Below, piece after piece: positions 51,744-59,802 of a stretch of DNA of 64,000 bases. Made by a program: the position numbers and the translations under genes. Where the stretch lies: NCBI GenBank assembly GCA_002085445.1, contig NBMI01000016.1, positions 1 to 64,000 of the forward strand. The letters run 5' to 3'. Each line of letters opens with the position of its first letter. The first letter of the stretch is position 1. The notes under the pieces are model-generated. The model was not told the DNA's origin. It ran no database searches and was given only the letters and a program-made list of their open reading frames with translations. Source of the DNA: Candidatus Parabeggiatoa sp. nov. 2. GTDB taxonomy: Bacteria; Pseudomonadota; Gammaproteobacteria; Beggiatoales; Beggiatoaceae.

Positions 51744-53087
51744 ATGTCTGACGATTTACCAACAACCGAAAAACCAACCCCCGAAGCACCAACCCCCGAA
51801 GCACCAACCACTGAAGAGCCATTGGAGCGTTTTATCCCCATTGGCAGACAGGAAATTGTGGCCGATTTGTTAGCCGCGCCCCATTGGAGTGCTGAAGATA
51901 AAAAACAATTTGAGGAATTTTGCCAAATTTTTACGGCCCTTTATCATTACAAATTTCAGGTTCACTTGGAAGAGTGTGGCAGCCTCGTCGAGGAAATGCG
52001 TCGGTTGATCAACAATGCCAACTATGAAGAACTGACGAATGAGGCTCTCGATGACGCTATGAACACCGAGTCATTCTATGGGGTTAGTGTCGCCGTCGAT
52101 TTGGAAGATTTTGAGAAACTGATCGTCTATTATCGCGGCTCTCGCACGCAGGTTAAACACAAACGCGACTGGAAAACCCTCTTTCTGACCAAAATTCCGA
52201 TTGAAATCCCTATCTACCAACGCATGTTTATGCTACTGAAGTTTAAACCCGAAGACGAGCTGGCACAAGAGCGCGTTGAAAAATGGTTGGCAGCAGAGAA
52301 GGAAAGTGAAGGCGAAGCACAGCCCGAAGCGTCCGAAGAAGAGCGTCTTAAAGCTCAAGAAAAGGCCGCAAAGCGGAAATTAAAGCTTGAAAAGAAGGCC
52401 AGAAAGCAGATACGGAAATCTCGGCAAAACTTGCCTGATGACATCACCGAAGATCATGTCTTTCTGAAGTTGTTCAAAAATATTCCTCGCACTGATTTGG
52501 ACATGCTTTTCCCTAACCAGAATGTGCGATTCAGGTTGGTTGATAAAATCAAGCTGGGACTATCGGGGGGAAGCGGTGGTATTTTTGGTATTTTCTCCAT
52601 CCTTAGCAAGATTTTGTTGACTGCTGCTATTAGTCCGCTTGTCCTAATAGGTGCTTTTTTTGGTTTTATAGGAATGATCGTCCGTCAGGTTATGAATGTC
52701 TTCACACAGCGTACCAAGTACATGATGACGTTATCACGCAATCTGTACTTTCATAATCTGGACAACAACTTTGGCGTGATGAACTATCTCGTTGATTTGG
52801 CTGAAGAAGAAGAAGGCAAAGAAGCCATTTTGGCCTACTATTTTCTTCACATCAATCGCGACAAGAACTACAACCAAGAAGAACTGGACAAAGAAATTGA
52901 AAGCTATATCAAGGAGAAATATGATATATCCATGGATTTTGAAGTGGAGGACGGGCTGCGTAAATTGCGTGAAGAAGGCATTTTGACAGAGAATGAGGGT
53001 ATATTGAAAGTCCTTGATTTACAAGAAGCCAGTGTTTGCTTGGATAAACAATGGGACAATTTTTTCAATCCGGATAAGAGAACATGA
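51744..53087 (+). CDS. DUF3754 / TMEM143-like membrane protein
   Basis: 447 residues from ATG 51744, which has GGAG 7 bp upstream; 20 upstream codons are in frame but lack such a site. N-terminal TP-E-AP repeats, a soluble part with FTALYHYKFQVHLEECGSLV, SFYGVSVAVDLEDFEKLIVYYRGSR, then an acidic coiled coil (EGEAQPEASEEERLKAQEKA), the core HVFLKLFKNIPRTDLDMLFP and VRFRLVDKIKLGLS, and two membrane helices (ILLTAAISPLVLIGAFFGFIG). This matches the DUF3754 family, related to mitochondrial TMEM143. Function unknown. The stop overlaps the start of the next frame (ATGA). Confidence 0.85.
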   Translation: MSDDLPTTEKPTPEAPTPEAPTTEEPLERFIPIGRQEIVADLLAAPHWSAEDKKQFEEFCQIFTALYHYKFQVHLEECGSLVEEMRRLINNANYEELTNEALDDAMNTESFYGVSVAVDLEDFEKLIVYYRGSRTQVKHKRDWKTLFLTKIPIEIPIYQRMFMLLKFKPEDELAQERVEKWLAAEKESEGEAQPEASEEERLKAQEKAAKRKLKLEKKARKQIRKSRQNLPDDITEDHVFLKLFKNIPRTDLDMLFPNQNVRFRLVDKIKLGLSGGSGGIFGIFSILSKILLTAAISPLVLIGAFFGFIGMIVRQVMNVFTQRTKYMMTLSRNLYFHNLDNNFGVMNYLVDLAEEEEGKEAILAYYFLHINRDKNYNQEELDKEIESYIKEKYDISMDFEVEDGLRKLREEGILTENEGILKVLDLQEASVCLDKQWDNFFNPDKRT

Positions 53088-53353
53088 AGAAACGCGAAAA
53101 GGGAGAATCTGCCAATGTTTTAGATGAGCTGCCAACACGAGGAATCGATGCTTTAGCAGAGTTGCCGATACGAACAAGCGACACTTTGTCGAAGTTGCCG
53201 ATACGAACAAGCGACACTTTATCGAGGTTGCCGAAACGGGGAAATGACGTTTTAGCGAGGTTGCCGAAACTGGGAATTGACGTTTTAGCGGGGCTACCTA
53301 ACCACAGAAGACGACCAGAAAAACAGCGTCGACGTCGATACGCTAGATGGTAA
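53084..53353 (+). CDS. Small protein of five 11-residue repeats, coupled to DUF3754 gene
   Basis: 89 residues. After MKKREKGESANVLDE come five repeats of pattern L-P-x-R-x-x-D-x-L-x-x (LPTRGIDALAE, LPIRTSDTLSK, LPIRTSDTLSR, LPKRGNDVLAR, LPKLGIDVLAG), then a basic tail NHRRRPEKQRRRRYARW. Each repeat is 33 bp, two of them nearly identical at DNA level. The ATG overlaps the preceding stop (ATGA), favouring translation. It could form amphipathic helices. Alternatively the repeats are intergenic elements that happen to stay open; an antisense frame is open as well, so I am only moderately sure. Confidence 0.5.
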   Translation: MKKREKGESANVLDELPTRGIDALAELPIRTSDTLSKLPIRTSDTLSRLPKRGNDVLARLPKLGIDVLAGLPNHRRRPEKQRRRRYARW

Positions 53354-53669
53354 CGCCGGAGTCCAAGCTGGAGTCCAAGATTTATCTTGGACAAGGATTC
53401 GTTATAAAAAAGGATAAAACAACTACAGGAGTCCAAGATTTATCTTGGCAGGAATCCAAGATTTATCTTGACAGGAGTCCAATCTTCTCGTGCGTTTTCC
53501 ACAGCTATCATCCCTTTCTGGGATGGTATCTGTATTCTCGTGTGTTTTCCACATTTCGGTGCGCGTTTTCCACAGAGACAGTTCCAGTTTCCAAAAAAGA
53601 GGGTGTCAAAAAAAACTTGAACATCGAGTACAACAGTTTGCAGTATCTCTAACTCAAAGAGGATAACAG
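53354..53669. repeat. Repeats tccaagatttatcttgg and tctcgtgtgttttccac
   Basis: Four copies of gagtccaagatttatcttgg (53360-53480), palindromic around ccaagatttatcttgg, then three copies of a ctcgtgcgttttccac motif (53490-53575). A conserved aggataa site lies 10 bp before the next gene. Confidence 0.75.
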
Positions 53670-54026
53670 ATGGAACTAGTTGCGAAAGCTATTGAAACAA
53701 CGGGCATCGTAGAGGCACACCGTCGATTATTATTAGATGAGTCACTTCCAGTGGCTAAGAAAACTCGTGTGCGCGTGATTGTGTTGGTAACCGCGGACAA
53801 TGAGCATACAACACCACTTTCTCACGAATCCTTAGAACCCTTAACTCCAGCCATGCGGTTGGCAGCCGCTATTTATGGATATCAACGCAGTGAAATTTCT
53901 CAAGAAAAAGCTGCTGAACTTGCGGGATTAAACCGCCGATATTTTCTGTTGGCTCTTGCCCGTGAAAAATACGATGTATTTGCGGTAGATTTTAACGATT
54001 TAAAAAAGGAGTTGACTCGTGGTTGA
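53670..54026 (+). CDS. Antitoxin with UPF0175-type C-terminal domain
   Basis: 118 residues. N-terminal part MELVAKAIETTGIVEAHRRLLLDESLPV resembles small Phd-like/antitoxin beta segments; the C-terminal part AAAIYGYQRSEISQEKAAELAGLNRRYFLLALAREKYDVF is the UPF0175 helix-turn-helix type. An AGAGGATAA site precedes the ATG. Stop and next start overlap (54023-54026), typical of a TA operon with a DUF3368 toxin, which indeed follows. Confidence 0.8.
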   Translation: MELVAKAIETTGIVEAHRRLLLDESLPVAKKTRVRVIVLVTADNEHTTPLSHESLEPLTPAMRLAAAIYGYQRSEISQEKAAELAGLNRRYFLLALAREKYDVFAVDFNDLKKELTRG

Positions 54027-54503
54027 ATCCCGTTATTGATGCTTCTCCTTTGATATTTTTGAGTAAGGCTGGCAAACTTGATTTGTTACAACAAGTAGCC
54101 GCTGGCATGGATGTTATGGTACCGGTTGCAGTAGAAACGGAGATTCAACAATATGGGGAGGAAGATGTCACCGTGCAGGCACTTGCACATTGGTTAGTTG
54201 TTGTTGACACCCCGCCGATACCAAAAGTTATTCAATCTTATCATTTAGGTGCTGGCGAGTCAGCGGTTTTAACCGGGGCTTATCTCAATCCAAACACAGA
54301 AGCGATTATAGTACGATTTAGCAGCACGTCGCTGTGCCGCGGCTTTGGATATTCCAGTACGCGGTACCCTTGGATTAGTACTGACGGCTAAACAACGGGG
54401 CATTATTCCAGCGGCAAAGCCAATTATAGAACAATTGCACCAAGCAGGAATGTACCTTTCTGGCAACGTGATGAATCAAGCACTGGCATTAATTGGGGAA
54501 TAG
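54023..54503 (+). pseudogene. DUF3368 (PIN-like) toxin, frameshifted
   Basis: Starts at TTG 54023 overlapping the antitoxin stop. Frame 1 reads NPVIDASPLIFLSKAGKLDLL (first acidic Asp) to YHLGAGESAVLTGAYLNPNTEAIIV. From about 54313 the next frame gives DLAARRCAAALDIPVRGTLG and VLTAKQRGIIPAAKPIIEQL through to the TAG at 54501. All normal parts of a DUF3368 protein are present, so a one-base indel is the only defect. A sequencing error is possible; otherwise the conserved DLAAR...RGTLG nuclease part is lost. Confidence 0.85.
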
Positions 54504-54867
54504 ACTCAAACGACTTAGCACCGTTTGACACACCCCCTCTCAAGACTAATCTTTACCCACAAGTCGGTATGTTATTGAAAATAAGTCAGTGAGTGGTTAA
54601 TGAATCTTAAGGTGGGAACAAATTTTCAGGACTTTTTAAGAAACAAAAATAACCCAGTGTACCTATCTGGCAAGCCCCTTTGGTACGACATTAATAAAGC
54701 CAGGGGCAACGCCCTTGGCTTTTAGCCCCTTTGGTACGACATTGATAAAAATACGCCTTATATATTAACCCGTCATAAAAAAAATCCAAGTTATGACCAC
54801 GTTGAGTATATGCATACCTACTTATAGGTTAACCAAAATGAAAAACGACATTTAAGAACCTATTGAA
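54504..54867. other. Intergenic region with MITE family 2 fragments
   Basis: Fragments of the family 2 ends: gtgggaacaaattttcagg (54611) and ccaagttatgaccacgttga with gtata (54788-54813), around gcccctttggtacgac and gccaggggcaacgcc hairpin parts. So one degenerate family 2 element probably spans about 54605-54812. No gene. Confidence 0.6.
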
Positions 54868-55257
54868 ATGAATGAAAATCCTCTAATAACGTTGAAAAAC
54901 GCATTGGCTTCTTATAATGAAACTATCAATATCATAAATCAATTGTCTTTGGATGAGGAAAATCGTAAAACCTTAGCTGATGCTTATATCAATCGCGGTG
55001 ATGTCTTGCAAGCTTTGGGAAAATTGCAAAGTGAAGCCTTAGAAAAGGCATTGGTATCCTACGATAAAGCGATTCAGTTGGCAAAAGCATTACCTTTAGC
55101 GGTTGCTGAAAACCAAAAAATACTGGCACAAGCTTATATGAAGCGTGGTAATGTGTTACGTGTCACCGGCACGCAAGCACTCGATACAGTAGAAGAATTA
55201 GCACAGCGGCGCCAGCGTTATTCTGAATTAGCTTTTCTGTTACAAGAACGGTTATAA
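54868..55257 (+). CDS. TPR-like repeat protein
   Basis: 129 residues with two TPR-like helix pairs: LKNALASYNETINII...LADAYINRGDVLQAL and LEKALVSYDKAIQLAKALP...LAQAYMKRGNVLRVT. Cyanobacterial and Beggiatoaceae genomes contain many such short tetratricopeptide proteins that scaffold other proteins. After the stop the same frame stays open for 22 codons (NGDAEYDERVGSLLEQKLERP), so the gene may once have been longer or fused. Function unknown. Confidence 0.65.
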   Translation: MNENPLITLKNALASYNETINIINQLSLDEENRKTLADAYINRGDVLQALGKLQSEALEKALVSYDKAIQLAKALPLAVAENQKILAQAYMKRGNVLRVTGTQALDTVEELAQRRQRYSELAFLLQERL

Positions 55258-55323
55258 AATGGAGACGCTGAATACGATGAACGTGTGGGCAGTTTATTAG
55301 AACAAAAATTGGAAAGGCCGTTA

Positions 55324-55430
55324 TGATACGACTACTGTTGCTGGATACTAATATATGAAATTGCTTTGCTGGGCAAAGTTGAAGGCGTTCCGATAGGTTC
55401 ATGGCCCTAAAATAACGACTACTCTGTTAT
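55324..55430 (+). pseudogene. Remnant of a VapC-like PIN toxin
   Basis: ATG 55324 opens MIRLLLLDTNI then stop: the exact first strand of a PIN toxin with its Asp. A second frame just after reads EIALLGKVEGVPIGSW, resembling the internal YEIALLxxxG segment of PIN proteins. The rest is gone. Only a short similarity, so uncertain. Confidence 0.45.
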
Positions 55431-55656
55431 ACGTGGTGGGTGGGTCAATGCCATTAAGTTAAGAAATAAACGAGAAAGAGCCAAAGCTAAAGTCCCCTAA
55501 AGGGGACTGGTAAATTCCTGATTTTTTCATAAGCACACGATATGGAGACAAGCACCTGAGCGTGACGAGAAAAAATTTCTTTTTCGACATGCCTTTGGAA
55601 ATCTAAAAGGCGCTCATGCCACAAACCAATCAAAATGCCATCTGGAGTCACAAACA

Positions 55657-56226
55657 ATGCCTGTTGCCGAATCATTACCTAAAAAATATCCACTCACAAT
55701 AACCCATTTCAACAAAATGATTGAAATCGGGATTTTAGACGAAGAGGAACATATTGAACTCATTGAAGGAGAATTGATACTGATGGCACCCATTGGCCCG
55801 ATACATGCTGGTAAAACCAACCGACTCAATCGACTATTCTCTCTGTCAGTCGGCGATTCGGCTATCGTTGAAATTCAAGGGCCTATTGTTCTTGATGCTC
55901 ATTCTGAACCAGAACCTGATCTGGCCCTATTGCGCCCACGCCAAGATTTTTATGAAACCGCAAATCCAACCGTCGATGACGTATTATTGCTCGTTGAGAT
56001 TGCTGATAGCTCATTAAATCATGACAAAAATACCAAAATTCCGATCTATGCGCGTCATCGCATCCCGGAAGTTTGGCTCATCAATCTACCAAAGCAACAA
56101 GTTGAAATTTATTTAAAACCCTCTCCCGAAGGCTATCGACACATTTGGCTCCCCGAAAAACATGAATGTATTTCTCCCACGTTGTTGCCAGAGGTATCCG
56201 TTAAAATATCAGATATTTTTAGTTAA
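55657..56226 (+). CDS. Uma2-family (DUF820) PD-(D/E)XK nuclease-like protein
   Basis: 189 residues with the Uma2 landmarks: LTITHFNKMIEIGILDEEEHIELIEGEL at the N-terminus, a central SEPEPDLALLRP with the metal-binding Asp, and LLVEIADSSLNHDKNTKIP with E-x-A in place of ExK and the downstream K, then YARHRIPEVWLINLPKQQVEIY. This is the PD-(D/E)XK fold found in very many copies in cyanobacteria and filamentous sulfur bacteria. The biological role is not established. A terminator follows directly. Confidence 0.92.
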   Translation: MPVAESLPKKYPLTITHFNKMIEIGILDEEEHIELIEGELILMAPIGPIHAGKTNRLNRLFSLSVGDSAIVEIQGPIVLDAHSEPEPDLALLRPRQDFYETANPTVDDVLLLVEIADSSLNHDKNTKIPIYARHRIPEVWLINLPKQQVEIYLKPSPEGYRHIWLPEKHECISPTLLPEVSVKISDIFS

Positions 56227-56247
56227 AAAAACTTTTTTATTAAAAAA

Positions 56248-56280
56248 AAACCTGACAGGTTTCAAAAACTTGTCAGGTTT
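56248..56280 (+). terminator. Terminator after the Uma2 gene
   Basis: Stem aacctgacaggttt / aacttgtcaggttt with an A-run before and short T-run after, 22 bp downstream of the stop. Essentially the same hairpin (cctgacggttt/aaacctgtcagg) is found after the HTH gene at 59448. Confidence 0.75.
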
Positions 56281-56348
56281 ATACCACGGTTATAGACTGA
56301 TAGTACAACGGATACACGAAATAAACGAATAACAATCCGTGGGTTTAA

Positions 56349-57365
56349 CTACTTCTCTCCTTGAGAAACCTTTTTAATACTTTCCAAATCGAGTTCAAAC
56401 ACGAAAGAAGGGGCTTGTTGGTTTAACTCTACTTCATAAACAGTCACTTTGCCAAACGCATCTGGCACATTCACAAACGGAAGGTAAAGTTTCCCCTTAT
56501 TAGGATCGAAAGAGGCATTTTTCCCTTCTGAGGAAACGATATCGCATGAGGCTGGATTGGCTAAACACTCTTGTCTACCGGCTTCTTTCCCTTTATCATA
56601 ATCAGTTAACGGTTGTGGATTACTGAACGGAATATGACGAAACCCAAATCTTCCATCCATGTCAAGCAATGTGATATGAGAGGCTTGTGAAAAAACACCA
56701 TTAAAAATAATTTTGAACTCGGCTGGAACACCAGTAGTCAGTTGTTTCTTGACACTTCCGTTTGAGGTAAATTGTTTTTCTGAAGCTTGAAACTCATTAC
56801 CAAGATTGTCAAATAATCTTTTCCTACCGTAGTAGTGATTCAGTTCTCTATTTTGAACGCGGTTCGTTATGGTGAGCAAGCATGTAATCGTCGTGTCAAC
56901 CTTATTACAACCCCGAAGTTCATAAAAATAATTGTCATAAACAGTCTTTTGTGTCGTTTGGGGCTGCAATTCGGAAAAGGGCAAATTACTGAACTCTACT
57001 CTACCCAGAGAAAGTATGGCTATACTGGATGCTTGGGGAGATATACCATCGAACACAAACTCAACCTCTGCTGGAACACCACTGATGAGTTCTTTTTTGA
57101 TCAAACCGTTTGATGTGAACTTTTTTTCTGAAGTGGGAACCTCATTACCCATGTTATCAAACAGTTTTACCACGCCGTAATAAAAACTGAGTTCTCTCCT
57201 CTGTTTTTGGTTTGTAACCATAACAGAACAGGTTATCGTCGTTTTTATTCGGTAACAATTTTGAAATTGATACAGAAAGTCATCATAGGTAGCTTCTTGT
57301 GCAAAAGCACTGGCTACCAAACAATGAAAAACCAATATCACACCTAAAACAAAATTATTGTGCAT
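56349..57365 (-). CDS. Secreted protein with a duplicated Cys-containing domain
   Basis: 338 residues. Signal peptide MHNNFVLGVILVFHCLVASAFA. Two tandem copies of an about 120-residue domain (near 23-140 and 144-262): each has C...T-T-I-T-C, VTNxxxxRELxxYYG, LFDNxGNE, SEKxFTSNGxxKKxL, GVPAExxxxFxG. Two Cys per copy suggest one disulfide each. A third section (AGRQECLANPASC, then LYLPFVNVPDAFGKVTVYEVEL) resembles short C-terminal modules of other secreted proteins. I do not recognise the duplicated domain. Predicted beta-rich and periplasmic or extracellular. Confidence 0.8.
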   Translation of the reverse strand: MHNNFVLGVILVFHCLVASAFAQEATYDDFLYQFQNCYRIKTTITCSVMVTNQKQRRELSFYYGVVKLFDNMGNEVPTSEKKFTSNGLIKKELISGVPAEVEFVFDGISPQASSIAILSLGRVEFSNLPFSELQPQTTQKTVYDNYFYELRGCNKVDTTITCLLTITNRVQNRELNHYYGRKRLFDNLGNEFQASEKQFTSNGSVKKQLTTGVPAEFKIIFNGVFSQASHITLLDMDGRFGFRHIPFSNPQPLTDYDKGKEAGRQECLANPASCDIVSSEGKNASFDPNKGKLYLPFVNVPDAFGKVTVYEVELNQQAPSFVFELDLESIKKVSQGEK

Positions 57366-58040
57366 TCATCATTTCTCCCTATCTATTCAACATAACAGCG
57401 CGTCGCAAAATATTAAATGTGCTTTTTAAAAAAACAGCACCTTAACATTTTCACGATAAACGCCTTATGGCTATGTACCTAATCGCATGCTATCCTACCC
57501 AACCAATTTAATAACCACAACTAACGAACATTATCAATTATGTTATACTGATAGTACAACGGATACGCGAAATAAACGGATAATTAAAAAAGGTAGGCGG
57601 ACAAACTGTTAGTCTAGAAATTCTTTGAGCCAAGTCCCAACGGTGCGGCGCATTCTACGCGACCAAATCGCTAAAAAAAACTAACGCCGATTATCAATCA
57701 CGTTATCAAGTCGTTAGCCAATTGAAGTAACGAGAAATCAACTAACAACTACAAGGATTGGGTATAATCAAGGATAAGCGCGATAGCTTATTATAGATTT
57801 TCAGATAGACTCAAGATGGCAACAAATTGGACTTTTTGAGAAATAAAAATTCTAGGGGCGTTGCCCCTAGCAAGCCCCAACGGGGCGATATTAATATAGC
57901 CAGGAAGCCTGGGGCGATGCCCCAGGCTTTAATAACACTTACCGAAGGGGCTAACAAAAAAGCCCCAACGGGGCGACATTAATATAGCCAGGGGCATCGC
58001 CCCTGGCTACCTGGCAAGCCCTGTTGGCTGCCAAAAAAAA
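57366..58040. other. Gene-free repeat region
   Basis: A tagtacaacggatacgcg copy (57548), an antisense-free AT-rich stretch, then 57815-58030 with gggaacaaattggac-type family 2 end (57828), and a pile-up of gcccc hairpins with aatatagccagg links: ggggcgttgcccc, gccccaacggggc (twice), ggggcgatgcccc, ggggcatcgcccc. No gene. Confidence 0.65.
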
Positions 58041-58316
58041 ATTCCCATTTCTGAACTAGAGTCAAAGGCAACCCAACTTATCAAAAAGGCACAAACCACC
58101 AAACGTCCACTGATTATCACCGAAGGAGGCCGAAGTGCTGTGGCTATCATTGATATTGGTGAATTTCAATCATTAACAGAACAAGTCAACTTGATGTTGG
58201 ACATTTTAGATATAACTTATGCCGAGCAGGGCCATTTTACCGATCATGAAATCGTTAAAAAACGCTATGCTTGGTTATTCGAGAGTCTCCCCAATGCCAA
58301 TACCACGACAGATTGA
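58041..58316 (+). pseudogene. Phd/YefM-type antitoxin lacking its start
   Basis: An open frame without start codon reads IPISELESKATQLIKKAQTT, KRPLIITEGGRSAVAIIDIGEFQ, then a helical C-terminus to the TGA at 58314. This is the Phd/YefM fold (strand, helix, strand, RSAVAII). The first few residues have been replaced by the gcccc-hairpin repeat region ending at about 58035, so it cannot start normally unless from a non-ATG codon. The parE-like stub overlaps its end by 23 bp. Confidence 0.8.
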
Positions 58317-58371
58317 ATGGGCCGCACCGGCCCTCAAACAATTTTACAAAATTGTCACTTATTTACAATAA
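58294..58371 (+). pseudogene. ParE/RelE-like toxin stub cut by a MITE
   Basis: ATG 58294 opens MPIPRQIEWAAPALKQFYKI then VTYLQ and stop, i.e. the first helix of a ParE toxin (usually W-x-x-x-A-x-x-D/Q-F-x-x-I-x-x-Y-L). The stop is made by the end of MITE family 1 copy c, which starts at 58371. About 70 residues of toxin are missing. Confidence 0.8.
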
Positions 58372-58565
58372 ACGTAAGTTCTGCGTTATTTTTAAATAAT
58401 TTATATAAATATTATGCAAATAAATTAGTTGATTGCAATTAAGTGATTAAAAACACATTTTTATTATATGAAATACCCTTAGCATTAATACGTGAATAAC
58501 CCTTATTTGTGGGCCATCAACTGGAATGAACCAGTACAGCTTATGTGTGTTTTTTTAAACTGATT
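58371..58565. mobile_element. MITE family 1, copy c (right end missing)
   Basis: Matches copy a from its left end (acgtaagtt here, acgtgagtt there) through gattaaaaacacatttttat and ctggaatgaaccagtac to aactgatt, about 195 bp, then diverges. The right inverted end is absent. It interrupts a parE-like gene. Confidence 0.82.
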
Positions 58566-58858
58566 GATGTTTGTTGTCGCCAAATGCTCAAGTTTTTTTC
58601 ACCATACATATGTCATTTCAAACCCAGCGAAAAATCTTCATGTCATTTCAAACTCTTCATGTCATTTCGAGCTCAGCCAGAAATCTTTTTCCACTTGTCA
58701 CCTGTCAGATTTCTTTAGATTTCTCACTAAGTCGAAATGACAATCGAAACCTAAATGGACAAACTTAGCGTCGAAACCTAAATGACAATATTTCTTTAGA
58801 TTTCTCACTAAGTCGAAATGACATTTTCATTTTTCATTTTTCATTAGTATAAAGAGCC
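58566..58858. repeat. Cluster of tgtcatttc motifs
   Basis: Four direct tgtcatttc and two inverted aaatgaca motifs (58611-58825), with agaaatctt and gatttctcactaagtcg links. The same motif family occurs at 9160-9235, 9485-9550, 20330-20405, 62025-62090 and 62220-62270. Probably a dispersed non-coding repeat. Confidence 0.7.
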
Positions 58859-59371
58859 ATGATGATACCCACCCAAGAACCAGCGCCGTTTTCCGAAGCC
58901 GAAGCCGATTGGGATTTAAAACGTCTCTACCTAGACTTAACCGCCGTTAAAGGCAAAACTCTGTCACCGATTGAAAAACTACACTTGCGCGGCTTACTGT
59001 GTGGTTGCAGCCCAACTGATATTGCTTCAACGCGTCACAAAACGCCCAGAGCGATTAACGTCAATTTATGTAAAACCGTCTATCACTACGTCAAAATATT
59101 AGTCAATAGAGGTGATGAAAAAGTGGACAATTGGAGAAATATTCGTGAATGGCTTGAAGAAGCCGGTTATAAAATCCCATCGACTGAGCAATCTGTTACG
59201 ACTCAATCTATACCTATGGATGCTACAATTCACGTATCAAATACCAGTATAAAGACGCTCAATGTTGAAAAAAATACGATAACAGTGAATAGAGACAAAA
59301 ATACGATAACCATTGACATCAATATCCAATTAGTCGCCCCATTACCTACAGACTCATCAAAAGAAGACTAG
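58859..59371 (+). CDS. HTH-domain protein of the cyanobacterial/Beggiatoaceae type
   Basis: 170 residues. Region 15-105 (DWDLKRLYLDLTAVKGKTLS, IEKLHLRGLLCGCSPTDIASTRHKTPRAINVNLCKTVYHYVKILV, WRNIREWLEEAGYK) is a LuxR-like helix-turn-helix domain that in cyanobacteria and Beggiatoaceae often stands at the N-terminus of proteins with NB-ARC, WD40 or CHAT modules. Here it is followed only by a beta-rich tail with a duplicated KNTITV/KNTITI strand. It might be a truncated member or a stand-alone adaptor. An ATG one codon later is equally possible as start. Confidence 0.7.
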   Translation: MMIPTQEPAPFSEAEADWDLKRLYLDLTAVKGKTLSPIEKLHLRGLLCGCSPTDIASTRHKTPRAINVNLCKTVYHYVKILVNRGDEKVDNWRNIREWLEEAGYKIPSTEQSVTTQSIPMDATIHVSNTSIKTLNVEKNTITVNRDKNTITIDINIQLVAPLPTDSSKED

Positions 59372-59447
59372 ATAAAACGTACAACGAATTGGTGAACCGA
59401 AGATCAACGACGTTAAATAAACAGTAGTCCTAAACAAATCGTGATAT

Positions 59448-59482
59448 AAACCTGACGGTTTTTGAAACCTGTCAGGTTTTTT
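59448..59482 (+). terminator. Terminator after the HTH gene
   Basis: Stem aacctgacggttt / aaacctgtcaggttt followed by TTTTTT, 77 bp after the HTH gene stop. Same hairpin family as 56248-56280. Confidence 0.78.
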
Positions 59483-59574
59483 CAGAAACGACTGTTTTAC
59501 CACTACCAACTAAACAACGAATTACTGAAACAAACGAATTTGTCCTATTTGACTCAATAATGACTGCTTTCAGT

Positions 59575-59631
59575 TTATCACCGAAGGAGGACGAAGTGCT
59601 GTGGCTATCATTGATATTGGTGAGTTTCAAT
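59575..59631 (+). pseudogene. 57-bp shred of the Phd-type antitoxin
   Basis: Nearly identical (two substitutions) to 58114-58170, encoding ITEGGRSAVAIIDIGEFQ. Both edges are abrupt. Shows that pieces of TA genes have been copied into intergenic DNA. The following 170 bp contain cagtctgctaaagcagact-like and ggggataaatcccc hairpins only. Confidence 0.85.
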
Positions 59632-59802
59632 TTTTATTAGCATGGGGATAAATCCCCATGCTAAAAGCTCAAGTCTGCTAAAGCAGACTAAACCCTCAAG
59701 TTGAGTTTTCGCAGTGCCCTTTAGGTACCCCCGCTTTGAGCCATGAAGTTCAGCGCATGGCAGCGGTGATAAAACTTGATCATCGAGTATGATAACCGGT
59801 AC

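Noticed and set aside
53065-53436. Antisense open frame opposite the 11-residue repeat protein
   Set aside because: Opened by the 33-bp period; overlaps DUF3754 coding end and has no coupling or start signal.
55487-55675. Minus-strand 62-residue frame (ALFVTPDGILIGLWHERLLDF)
   Set aside because: Looks protein-like but overlaps the Uma2 start, has no recognisable family and no start signal; could be a gene shred, not claimable.
57840-58030. gcccc hairpins as terminators or riboswitch
   Set aside because: They occur in many copies at unrelated places with aatatagccagg links and no T-run; they are parts of dispersed repeats.
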